Shown: positions 1-6,284 of the stretch, piece by piece
Layout: each line of letters starts with the position of its first letter
Position numbering within the stretch: position 1 is the stretch's first letter
Assembly: GCA_021372695.1 (NCBI GenBank)
Contig: JAJFTY010000152.1
Coordinates: forward strand, 1-15,658
Source of the DNA: Deltaproteobacteria bacterium
GTDB lineage: Bacteria; Desulfobacterota; Syntrophia; Syntrophales; UBA5619
Length of the DNA: 15,658 nucleotides
Reading direction: 5' to 3'
Made by a program: the position numbers and the translations under genes
The notes under the pieces: generated by a model
Seen by the model: only the letters and a program-made list of their open reading frames with translations
What the model was told of the DNA's origin: nothing
Databases searched by the model: none

Positions 1-134
1 GTGGCCGGCCCGCCCAGCCCCGGCAGGATGCCGACGACGAACCCGATCCCGATCCCGACGAGCATCAGCAGGAAGGTGGTCTCGGTGAAGACCTGGGTAA
101 ATCCCGAGACAAAGGCACCGAACAATTCCATCAT
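1..134 (-). CDS. TctA-family large membrane subunit of a tripartite tricarboxylate transporter, N-terminal fragment
   Basis: This is the start of a multi-spanning inner-membrane permease of the TTT (tripartite tricarboxylate transporter) family, cut by the left window edge after about 44 residues. The visible protein begins MMELFGAFVSGFTQVF and continues into a hydrophobic first segment ending in VVGILPGLGGPA. The glycine/proline-rich PGLG motif after the first transmembrane stretch is typical of TctA. The partner binding protein lies just upstream in the same orientation, which supports the call. The start is set at the first of two adjacent ATG codons because it overlaps the stop of a preceding 34-codon ORF as ATGA. 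An in-frame ATG 18 bases further upstream (position 152) is possible. No normal-sized tctB lies between tctC and tctA, which departs from the usual TctC-TctB-TctA set. Confidence 0.82.
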   Translation of the reverse strand, partial: MMELFGAFVSGFTQVFTETTFLLMLVGIGIGFVVGILPGLGGPA

Positions 135-235
135 AGCGACCGCACCGCCCATGCCTGCGCACTGCGCCAACCGGGGACAGGGCTGAGCAACCCTGCCCTC
201 CGGTCAGCCTGTTCGCAGGCTTTTTCTAACGTCAT
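131..235 (-). CDS. 34-codon ORF between the binding-protein and permease genes (possible coupling ORF or tctB relic)
   Basis: This short ORF starts with ATG four bases after a strong GGAGG ribosome-binding site and ends with a TGA that overlaps the tctA start as ATGA. The peptide starts MTLEKACEQADRRAGLL and is mostly polar, with no transmembrane segment, so it does not look like TctB, which is normally a four-helix membrane protein of about 150 residues. The strong Shine-Dalgarno and the four-base overlap suggest that its translation delivers ribosomes to tctA. It could be a translational-coupling leader, the eroded remains of tctB, or a chance ORF. I recognise no homologue. The Shine-Dalgarno to ATG distance is slightly short. 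Confidence 0.4.
   Translation of the reverse strand: MTLEKACEQADRRAGLLSPVPGWRSAQAWAVRSL
206..225 (+). terminator. Hairpin with T-run, terminator-like on the plus strand
   Basis: AGCCTG, a TTCG tetraloop and CAGGCT form a perfect 6-bp stem followed by TTTTTC on the plus strand. It has the form of an intrinsic terminator, but no plus-strand gene precedes it in the window. It lies inside the minus-strand 34-codon ORF, where the minus-strand transcript has no U-run after the hairpin. It may act on antisense transcripts, or simply be an mRNA hairpin in the tctC-tctA junction. Confidence 0.4.
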
Positions 236-242
236 TTCTCCT

Positions 243-259
243 CCGGCATTGCCTGCCGG
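243..259 (-). other. Intercistronic hairpin directly after the tctC-like stop codon
   Basis: In the minus-strand transcript CCGGCA, a five-base loop and TGCCGG form a 6-bp GC-rich stem one base after the binding-protein stop codon. The Shine-Dalgarno of the next small ORF follows directly. There is no U-run, so it is not an obvious terminator. Hairpins in this place often protect the 3' end of the upstream message, which would suit a binding protein needed in excess over its permease. That role is inferred. Confidence 0.4.
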
Positions 260-260
260 G

Positions 261-1286
261 CTATTTGTAGAGAATGTCCTTCAGCTTCGCCAGAAGGGCG
301 GGAGGCGTCTTGAAGGTGCTCTCGACGCTCGCCCGCATCTCCTCGCCGCTGATCTCGTCCACCGAGAGTTTCGCCTTGGCGCACTCCTCGATGAAGGCCT
401 TGTCGCGCGCTGTCTCCAAAAAGGCCTTCTGCAGCATCTCCACGCGATCCTTGGGAACGCCGGGGGTGATCAGGAAGGGGCGGGAGAACTCGTCGTTCCG
501 ATGGATCCCCACCTCGATCAACTGACGCGCCTCGTCGGTCTTGGCATAGCTGATCGCGAGGGGCACCTTGGCGAGTCCCTCCAGGGGCTTGGGCACCGTC
601 TGGAGGATGATGGAGGCCTCGCCGGCGGCGAACTTCTTCCCCCACGTCGAGATCATCGCGTCGTAGGCGAGCACGCTCCCCGCCAGTTCGCCCGATTCGG
701 CGGCCATCCGGATGTCGGCGCCTCCCTTGTAGGGGGTGACGAGCTGGGCGGGCAGGCCGATCGTGGCCTTGAGGATCCGGATGACGCCGTCGGGCATGAA
801 GGCCCCGATTCCCGTTCCTCCCAGCTTGATCTGGGACTTTCCGGCCATCCATTGGTCCATGGAGGTGACGCCGCTCGCCTTGGTCACCCAGAGGACGCCG
901 TTCTCCTTCGAGAGGGCGCCCAGGTAGTTGAACTTCATGGCGTCGAATTCGATCCCTGGCTGGCCAAGGAGCTGCCCGAAGAGGAGACCGCCGTTGATGT
1001 GGCAGATGGTGAGTCCGTCGGGCTTGACGGCCTTGTAGGTATAGTTGGTCGCGATCAGCGTCCCGGCGCCCGTCATATTCTCCACGATGATCGTGGGCTT
1101 GCCGGCGATGTACTTACCCATGTGGCGGGAAAGGATCCGGGCGTAGTTGTCGAAGCCGCCCCCGGGCGACATGCCGACGATGATGCGAATCGTTTTCCCC
1201 TCGTAAAAGGGGGCTGCCCCGAATCCCGTCCCGGGGATCATCGCAAGTCCTGCGATCACGGCGAACACTGCAAAAAGTCTTTTCAC
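261..1286 (-). CDS. TctC/Bug-type periplasmic substrate-binding protein
   Basis: This is a 341-residue extracytoplasmic solute receptor of the TTT family (Bug/TctC), the usual size for the family. It begins at a GTG with an AGGAGG Shine-Dalgarno eight bases upstream. The N-terminus (MKRLFAVFAVIAGLAM...) is a Sec signal peptide with a likely cleavage site after GFGA, near residue 24. The mature protein starts with the typical YEGKTIRIIVGMSPGGGFD segment, followed by the VENMTGAGT region around residues 68-76. Bug proteins use these to form the two-lobed binding cleft for carboxylates and related small molecules. The protein would capture substrate in the periplasm and pass it to the TctA-type permease encoded downstream. 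The D-2-hydroxyacid dehydrogenase gene lies 48 bases upstream in the same operon. The ligand cannot be told from sequence; Bug proteins bind very diverse ligands. Confidence 0.93.
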   Translation of the reverse strand: MKRLFAVFAVIAGLAMIPGTGFGAAPFYEGKTIRIIVGMSPGGGFDNYARILSRHMGKYIAGKPTIIVENMTGAGTLIATNYTYKAVKPDGLTICHINGGLLFGQLLGQPGIEFDAMKFNYLGALSKENGVLWVTKASGVTSMDQWMAGKSQIKLGGTGIGAFMPDGVIRILKATIGLPAQLVTPYKGGADIRMAAESGELAGSVLAYDAMISTWGKKFAAGEASIILQTVPKPLEGLAKVPLAISYAKTDEARQLIEVGIHRNDEFSRPFLITPGVPKDRVEMLQKAFLETARDKAFIEECAKAKLSVDEISGEEMRASVESTFKTPPALLAKLKDILYK

Positions 1287-1334
1287 GTGGTCTACCTCCT
1301 CTTGGCTTAAGTGACGTTGCTCTGGTTGCGGTCG

Positions 1335-2270
1335 TTACCTCTCGATGAAATTCAGCAACTCCCGCCGTTCACCCCGGATGAACCGCCTCAGGTTCTCCGA
1401 AAGGATCGGCATGATCTGCCGCCGGTAAATATCGCTCATCCCCCCGACGTGGGGCGTGATGATCACGTTCTTCGTCTTCCACAAGGGGTGCCCGGCGGGC
1501 AGCGGCTCCACGGGAAGGGCGTCGAGCGCGGCGCCGGCGATCTTCCCTGCCTCCAGGGCCGTCCGCAGGGCCGCCTCGTCCACCAGTTCCCCCCGCGCGA
1601 TGTTGATCACATAGGCGGTGGGTTTCATCCGGGAGAGAAGATCCGCGCCCACGATGTGGTGGGTGGCCGGCGTCGCGGGCGCCGTCAGGATCAGATAGTC
1701 CAGGGAACCGGCGATCCCGGGGAGATCCTCGGGACGATGGAAGGCAGCCACCGAAGCGATGGGTCGGGGGAAGATGTCGATCCCCCAGACCGTCATCCCG
1801 AAGGCCTTGCACCGGTCGGCGACGGCCTCGCCGATCACCCCCATCCCGAGGATCCCCACCGTCTTTTCCCAGAGGAGCTCCCCGGGCCAGCGCTCCCAGC
1901 GCTCCCGGTCCTGGTTGCGCACCACCGCCGGGAACTTCCGGTTGAAGGCCAGCATCAGGAGAACGGCCATCTCCGCCATCTGCGGCCCGTGGATGCCGCG
2001 GCAGGAGGTGACGATGACCTCCCTGGCCAGGGAGGGGCGTTCGAGGAGGTAGTTCACGCCGGTCCCCATCACCTGGACCCAGCGGAGGTTCACGGCCTCC
2101 TTGAGCACGGCATCGGCGATGCGCCAGATGGTGATCAGGACCTCCATCCGGGCCGCATGCGGCCCGATCTCCGCTTCGGTGGTCACGGCGTGAAACTCCG
2201 CCCCGGGAAACATCGGCGCAAGCTCGCGGACATAATCATCGGCTTCGCCGTCGGCAATCAGCACATACAT
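1335..2270 (-). CDS. D-isomer-specific 2-hydroxyacid dehydrogenase (NAD-dependent)
   Basis: This 311-residue enzyme is of the D-2-hydroxyacid dehydrogenase family, which interconverts 2-oxoacids and D-2-hydroxyacids with NAD(P)H in the cytoplasm. The dinucleotide-binding motif GMGVIG is at residues 142-147, with D165 at the end of the second beta strand, which usually favours NAD. The catalytic triad is complete: R226 in NIARG, E255 in ALPVEPLP, and H274 in TPHVGG. The start is placed at the ATG encoding MYVLIADGE, because the 24 codons upstream in frame are low-complexity and basic and run towards the end of the previous gene. A GGGGGAAACCC segment precedes the ATG. It lies 28 bases after the M24-fold gene and 48 before the binding-protein gene, so it probably acts on a product of the imported substrate. 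The exact substrate is unknown; glyoxylate/hydroxypyruvate-type or other branches of the family are possible. Confidence 0.92.
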   Translation of the reverse strand: MYVLIADGEADDYVRELAPMFPGAEFHAVTTEAEIGPHAARMEVLITIWRIADAVLKEAVNLRWVQVMGTGVNYLLERPSLAREVIVTSCRGIHGPQMAEMAVLLMLAFNRKFPAVVRNQDRERWERWPGELLWEKTVGILGMGVIGEAVADRCKAFGMTVWGIDIFPRPIASVAAFHRPEDLPGIAGSLDYLILTAPATPATHHIVGADLLSRMKPTAYVINIARGELVDEAALRTALEAGKIAGAALDALPVEPLPAGHPLWKTKNVIITPHVGGMSDIYRRQIMPILSENLRRFIRGERRELLNFIER

Positions 2271-2298
2271 GGGTTTCCCCCTTTTCCGGCTCTTTCGG

Positions 2299-3483
2299 TC
2301 ATACGATGAACAGTTCCTTGGGCGTCTTGTGCAGGCAGGCACTCACGCCCCCCTCCTCGACCAGGTAGTTTCCGCAGAGGGTCGTGTAGACGCTCTTGTT
2401 CTTGGCCACGGGATGGACGGCCATGTTCATCCCCGCTGCGATCCGCATCGGCTCATCGGCCAGCATCGCCGGCTGTTCGACCAGGTCGTACCCCTCGCCG
2501 TGGGCGTAGAGCCGCCCCTCCGGCGCATAACCCCGGGACTCCATGAAGGCGTTGTGGGCCGCGAGAATCTCTCTCGGCTCGGCCCCCGGCTTGAGCAGCG
2601 AGAGGGTGAGCGCCTCCGCCTCCAGGGCCACGGCGAAGGCGGCCCGGACCTCCGGCGTGGGCTCGCCCAGGCAGATGGGCCGGACGATCTCCGTGTAGTA
2701 GCCGCCGGGGCCGTTTCCCTCGATCAGGACGACCACGTGGTCCCCCGCCTTGAGGGTCCGGTTCATGAAGTGGCGCTGGTTGAATCCCGCCGGCTCGCCC
2801 GGGGGGTAGGAGCAGGTCAGGACCTGGAGCCGCTCGCTCCCCAGGCGGGTGCAGACGTGGTGCACCTCGGCGAAGAGGTCGAGCTCCCGGACTCCCGGCT
2901 TGACGCAGGTCAGGAGATGGGCGAATGCCTTGTCCTGGAGCGCCGCGGTCTGCCGGATGAGTTCGACCTCGGCGGGCGACTTGATCACCTTGATCCGGTC
3001 GATCGCCCCCGTGGCATCGACGAAACGCACCTGGGGCAGGTGGGCCGTCAGGTACTCGTGGAAGGGAACGGAGAAGAAGGACCGGCCCACGATCCCCACC
3101 GTGGCGGCATGCATCTCTTTCAACGCGCCGACGGCGAGCTCCGCATCGTAGGTGGCCGTGTAGGGCAGAGAGGGGTAGAAGGGCGCCCCCAGCCGCTGCT
3201 TCCCCCCCCGGAGCGCCCAGGCCTTCGGCCCCGGCTCGGCGGGCGGGCTGCTGGTGATCGTGGTCATGCCGCCGGAAAGCGGAAAAACCACCGTGAAGGG
3301 GTAGCTGTGACGCGCCGGGATGTCGGTGAACCATTTGACGTAGCCGCCGAAGTACTCCTCGTCGTTGCGCATGAGCAGCGCATCGACCCCTTCGGTTGCC
3401 ATCCACGCGCGGGCCGCCCGCCAGCGCCGCTCCAGCTCCTCCGTCCCGATGGACGTGACCAACCTCTCCCTCGGATCCTCCAT
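2299..3483 (-). CDS. M24-fold (creatinase / aminopeptidase P-like) protein with altered metal-site residues
   Basis: This 394-residue protein has the two-domain layout of the creatinase/prolidase family: an N-terminal creatinase-type domain (about 1-160) and a C-terminal pita-bread domain (about 170-390). The start ATG has AGGAGG eight bases upstream. In true metallopeptidases the C-terminal domain carries five metal ligands (D, D, H, E, E). Here H328 (AHGEG) is kept. The positions around the first Asp read LIEGNG (254-259), the second Asp is replaced by E265 in TEIVRP, the first Glu by H357 in AVHP, and the last Glu region reads CGNYL (370-374). The dinuclear metal site therefore looks altered, as in creatinase and some M24 lyases, so peptidase activity should not be assumed. 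It is the first gene of a leftward operon with a hydroxyacid dehydrogenase and a TTT transporter, and probably processes the imported compound, for example by C-N hydrolysis. Confidence 0.85.
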   Translation of the reverse strand: MEDPRERLVTSIGTEELERRWRAARAWMATEGVDALLMRNDEEYFGGYVKWFTDIPARHSYPFTVVFPLSGGMTTITSSPPAEPGPKAWALRGGKQRLGAPFYPSLPYTATYDAELAVGALKEMHAATVGIVGRSFFSVPFHEYLTAHLPQVRFVDATGAIDRIKVIKSPAEVELIRQTAALQDKAFAHLLTCVKPGVRELDLFAEVHHVCTRLGSERLQVLTCSYPPGEPAGFNQRHFMNRTLKAGDHVVVLIEGNGPGGYYTEIVRPICLGEPTPEVRAAFAVALEAEALTLSLLKPGAEPREILAAHNAFMESRGYAPEGRLYAHGEGYDLVEQPAMLADEPMRIAAGMNMAVHPVAKNKSVYTTLCGNYLVEEGGVSACLHKTPKELFIV

Positions 3484-3522
3484 GGCCTCGGCCCTCCTTT
3501 CGCCTTCTCACTACGCCTGTTT

Positions 3523-3606
3523 GTCATGCCGGACCCCGGCCGAGTCCGGGGCAGGCCCGATCCGGCATCCAGTGCTGCTCTGGATTCCGGCTTTCGCCGG
3601 AATGAC
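3523..3606. repeat. REP-like palindromic intergenic repeat in the 5' leader of the minus-strand operon
   Basis: An 84-bp palindromic unit is bounded by GTCATGCCGG and CCGGAATGAC. The right arm is an 8-bp perfect hairpin, ATTCCGGC-TTTC-GCCGGAAT (3584-3603). The left arm is a longer imperfect hairpin with CCAG and CTGG in the middle. A related unit with the same ends occurs at 13097-13186. It lies between the predicted sigma-54 start site and the M24-gene ribosome-binding site, so it would be transcribed as part of the leader. Repeats of this GTCATTCCGGCGAAAGCCGG type are common in proteobacterial intergenic regions. Confidence 0.8.
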
Positions 3607-3627
3607 AGTCTCGCATTCATTATTCAG

Positions 3628-3642
3628 GCAAGGGCCGTGCCA
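3628..3642 (-). promoter_or_regulatory. Sigma-54 (-24/-12) promoter for the M24-dehydrogenase-TTT operon
   Basis: On the minus strand TGGCACGGCCCTTGC matches the sigma-54 consensus TGGCAC-N5-TTGC at every defined position. It points at the M24-fold gene, and the predicted start site is near 3616, about 130 bases before that gene. The divergent neighbour encodes a sigma-54 activator with an intact GAFTGA loop, which strongly supports functional pairing. Confidence 0.85.
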
Positions 3643-3786
3643 GGAGCGCCCGGCCGCGGCGGGACAGGTGGTCCGGACCGGTGACAAGAACTCATGTACC
3701 CGACATCACTCGCGTATCGCGTGACGCTCCGGAGAGGGGCCAGGGCCGGGCGGGCGTCGTTTCCCGGCCGCCGGGCCGCCATGACC

Positions 3787-3826
3787 GTTTCAATGTCGAA
3801 ACGTATTCCGAAAATGAAACACATTG
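3787..3826. promoter_or_regulatory. Candidate upstream activator sites (inverted repeats) for the sigma-54 activator
   Basis: GTTTC-N6-GAAAC forms an inverted repeat at 3787-3802. A further GAAAC lies at 3816-3820, and CAATGT (3791-3796) is mirrored by ACATTG (3821-3826). The block is centred about 170-190 bases upstream of the predicted sigma-54 start site, a normal distance for an enhancer-binding protein. It also abuts the probable promoter of the regulator gene, which would allow self-regulation. The assignment rests on symmetry and position only. Confidence 0.5.
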
Positions 3827-3852
3827 CCTTTTTCCCGCGGCCGGGTTAGAGT
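3824..3852 (+). promoter_or_regulatory. Weak sigma-70-type promoter candidate for the regulator gene
   Basis: TTGCCT, 17 bases, then TAGAGT is a partial match to -35/-10 boxes (TTG and TA-A-T kept). It lies about 90 bases upstream of the regulator start and overlaps the right end of the candidate activator sites, consistent with autoregulation. The match is modest. Confidence 0.3.
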
Positions 3853-3940
3853 GGCCCCGGGCCGCGCCTCCGACCGGGGCGGCCCCCGCGGGATAAGACC
3901 TCCCCGCGGTAAATCCCTGGTCAAGAAGGAGAATGGGCCC

Positions 3941-5869
3941 ATGGCCTCCAGGATCTGCTTCATCTCTCCGTCACCGGAATCGACGGTGCTCTACCGGGAA
4001 ACCCTCTCGGGACTCCCCGACCCGCCGCCCATTTTCGAAGGGGCGATGAAGGAGGCCCATCCGGCGGCGCTCGCGGCCCTGCGGGAGGGGTACGACATCC
4101 TGGTGACACCGGAACACAACGCGCGCCATATCTGGGACAAGATCGACACCCCGATCGTGGTCATCCCGCGGACAGCCATCGACATCGCCCGGGCCATCGT
4201 CCGGGCGAAGAAAGCCTACGGCGACCCCCTGGCCTACTTCGATTCCCTGCAGCCCTACGCCCACATGGCGGCCCTCCGGGAGATCCTCGACTACGACGTG
4301 AAGGAGTTCGTCTTCAACGGCCAAAAGGACGCGGAGAGGAAGATCCGGCAGGCGATGCGGGAGGGGTTCCATGCCGTCATCGGCGGGGCCATCGTCGCCC
4401 CGCTGGCCCGAAAGCACGGCATCCCCTGCGTCGCGCTCCTCCCCTCCCCGGACGACCTGCTCCGGACCTACCGCCAGGCGCAGCAGCTCGCTTCGGTCCG
4501 GCAGGTCGAGGAGCGCGAGGCCGTCAAGTTCAAACAGGTGGTTCAATACGCCTTCAGCGGCATCATCGTCACCGACGAGAAGAACCGGATCGCGGTCTTC
4601 AATCCGGCGGCGGAGCGGATCTTCGCGATCCCCGCCAGCCAGGTGCTGGGCCAGTCGCTCTGGAAGGTCATCGACCGGGAATCCCTGCCCGGCCTCGACG
4701 GCAAGGCCCATCCCCAGCTGGAGGTCCTGGTCACGATCCGGAAGAAGCGGCTGATGGTCAACACGATCCCGATCGCCGAAGAGGAACGGATCCTCGGGAT
4801 GATTCTGACCTTTCACGACGAAAGCAACATCCAGTCGATGGAAGAGAAGGTTCGGCGGGCGGGGCATGTGGGCCGCCTGGCGGCGAAGCACCGCTTTCAC
4901 GACATCATCGGCCACAGCCGGGCGATCCGGGAGGCCGTCCGGCGGGCGCAGCACTTTGCCGCCACGGACGAAACGGTGCTGATCACGGGCGACAGCGGCA
5001 CGGGGAAGGAGGTCTTCGCCCAGAGCATCCACAACATGAGCGCCCGGCGCAACCACCCCTTTCTCGCCGTGAACTGCTCGGCCATCGCCCCCACGCTCCT
5101 CGAAAGCGAGCTCTTCGGCTACGCCGAGGGCGCCTTCACCGGCGCCCAGCGGGGGGGCAAACAGGGGATGTTCGAACTGGCCCACCCCGGAACCCTCTTT
5201 CTCGACGAGATTGGGGAGCTCTCCAAAGAGGCGCAGGGGCATCTGCTCCGGGTCCTCCAGGAAAAGGAGGTCATGCGCGTCGGCGGAGCCAAGGTGACAC
5301 CCGTGGACGTCCGCGTCATCGCCGCCACGAACCGCTCCCTGGAGGCGGCCCTCCGGCAGGGCCTCTTCCGCTGGGACCTGTACCACCGTCTGAACATCCT
5401 TCCCCTGCGGCTGCCGGCACTCTGCGAACGCCGTGAGGACATCCTCCCCCTGGCGAATGCCTTCGTTGCTCAGGCTTCGCTCCCCCAGGGGATGGCGCAG
5501 CGGATCATGGCGACGCTCGCGACCGAAGAGGCTCTGGTGCACGCCTACCCCTGGCCGGGCAACGTCCGGGAACTGCAGAACCTCCTGCGGCGGATCGTCG
5601 CCCTGTGCGGCTCCGCAAAGGAAGGCGCGGTTGAGGCGGTGGTGAGCGAACAGCTGCGGGAATCCCTCTCCCCTCCCCTCACGCTCGCGCCGGCCCTTCC
5701 TGCGCCGGGGGCAAACCTGAAGGAAGCCCTGAAGGGGATCGCCGCCACCCTGCTGGACGAACAGGAAAAGGCCTTCGGGGGCAGCAAGGCGGAGCTGGCC
5801 AGGAAACTCGGCATCGGCCGGACCACCCTCTGGCGCAAACTCAAGAAGAGGGAATCCGCCGCCTCCTAG
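3941..5869 (+). CDS. PrpR-type sigma-54-dependent transcriptional activator (PrpR_N, PAS, AAA+, Fis HTH)
   Basis: This 642-residue activator opens sigma-54 promoters using ATP. Residues about 1-180 form a PrpR_N-like sensor domain, known in the propionate regulator PrpR to sense a small carboxylate. A PAS domain follows (about 195-300, with GIIVTDEKNRIAVFNPAAE at 207-225). The AAA+ domain (about 322-555) has Walker A GDSGTGKE (350-357), an intact sigma-54 contact loop GAFTGA (397-402), Walker B TLFLDE (418-423) and PWPGNVREL (537-545). A Fis-type helix-turn-helix ends the protein (about 613-636). The segment usually reading FREDLYYRLN is FRWDLYHRLN here, a minor deviation. There is no phosphoreceiver domain, so it probably responds directly to a ligand. 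The ATG is chosen for the AAGGAG nine bases upstream; a longer in-frame extension lacks domain content. It is divergent from the transporter/dehydrogenase operon with the sigma-54 promoter, which it probably controls. Confidence 0.94.
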   Translation: MASRICFISPSPESTVLYRETLSGLPDPPPIFEGAMKEAHPAALAALREGYDILVTPEHNARHIWDKIDTPIVVIPRTAIDIARAIVRAKKAYGDPLAYFDSLQPYAHMAALREILDYDVKEFVFNGQKDAERKIRQAMREGFHAVIGGAIVAPLARKHGIPCVALLPSPDDLLRTYRQAQQLASVRQVEEREAVKFKQVVQYAFSGIIVTDEKNRIAVFNPAAERIFAIPASQVLGQSLWKVIDRESLPGLDGKAHPQLEVLVTIRKKRLMVNTIPIAEEERILGMILTFHDESNIQSMEEKVRRAGHVGRLAAKHRFHDIIGHSRAIREAVRRAQHFAATDETVLITGDSGTGKEVFAQSIHNMSARRNHPFLAVNCSAIAPTLLESELFGYAEGAFTGAQRGGKQGMFELAHPGTLFLDEIGELSKEAQGHLLRVLQEKEVMRVGGAKVTPVDVRVIAATNRSLEAALRQGLFRWDLYHRLNILPLRLPALCERREDILPLANAFVAQASLPQGMAQRIMATLATEEALVHAYPWPGNVRELQNLLRRIVALCGSAKEGAVEAVVSEQLRESLSPPLTLAPALPAPGANLKEALKGIAATLLDEQEKAFGGSKAELARKLGIGRTTLWRKLKKRESAAS

Positions 5870-6191
5870 GCGCGCGGTGCAGCGCCCGGCCGATCCCCAG
5901 GGCCGATTCGATGTTGTCCGTATGCTGCTGATCCGGCGAGGCAATGGTCCCATCGTTCACCTGTGGAATTGATGGCCCGTTCTAAGGCTCGGGCCGCTCC
6001 ACTTGCCAAACTCGCCCTGCGGGCTTCGAACATGGGAAGTGGCCGCACCGCGGACGCTTCTCCTCGCCAAGACGGGCACCGCGTCAATGAGCTTCGCTGC
6101 GCTCCGCAGATTCTTCGAATTCCACAATGGTTCGCTCAGGGACCCATTTGCCGCCGACTCCGACGGGGCCTGTGGTCGGGCCATTTCCCTG
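5870..6191. other. Intergenic region between the regulator and the cell-wall gene pair
   Basis: I see no convincing gene in these 322 bases. A long minus-strand reading frame crosses it but has biased, repeat-like composition and no ribosome-binding site. The region holds an inverted-repeat block (5962-6126), a GGCCCG...CGGGCC hairpin at 5974-5995, and a downstream stretch rich in GC-box words such as GCTTCGCTGCGCTCCGCAG. No clear terminator with a T-run follows the regulator gene. Confidence 0.5.
5962..6126. repeat. Block bounded by inverted TGTGGAATT repeats, possible intergenic repeat element
   Basis: TGTGGAATT at 5962-5970 is mirrored exactly by AATTCCACA at 6118-6126. Between them are nested hairpins: GGCCCG...CGGGCC (5974-5995), CCACTT...AAGTGG and GCCCTGCGGGC. 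It is not similar to the element found twice in the trp operon, and no second copy is in the window, so repeat status is a suspicion only. Confidence 0.35.
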
Positions 6192-6220
6192 TTGACCCCG
6201 CCCGGGCAATTTCCTATAGT
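6192..6220 (+). promoter_or_regulatory. Sigma-70 promoter of the dipeptidase / L,D-transpeptidase pair
   Basis: TTGACC, a 17-base spacer, and TATAGT give five of six matches in each box with ideal spacing. The predicted start is near 6227, leaving a leader of about 58 bases before the first gene. It is one of the two best vegetative promoters in the window. Confidence 0.75.
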
Positions 6221-6284
6221 CCTCCCACGGCTGCGGCGCCGACCGGGCAATGCACCGGGCCAAGCGGCCGGAAAGGAGGCAGCG

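Noticed and set aside
249..1310. Long plus-strand frame opposite the tctC-like gene
   Set aside because: It mirrors a clear binding-protein gene with signal peptide and Shine-Dalgarno. High GC content keeps antisense frames open, and the translated product is compositionally biased.
3670..3724. Palindromes GGTCCGGACC and the CGCG-TAT-CGCG region between the sigma-54 promoter and the candidate activator sites
   Set aside because: Short GC palindromes are expected by chance in this base composition, and there is no repeated pattern to tie them to a regulator.
3971..5953. 660-codon minus-strand frame opposite the sigma-54 activator
   Set aside because: The plus strand encodes a complete AAA+ activator with all motifs. 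The antisense product shows no domain pattern and is a GC artefact.
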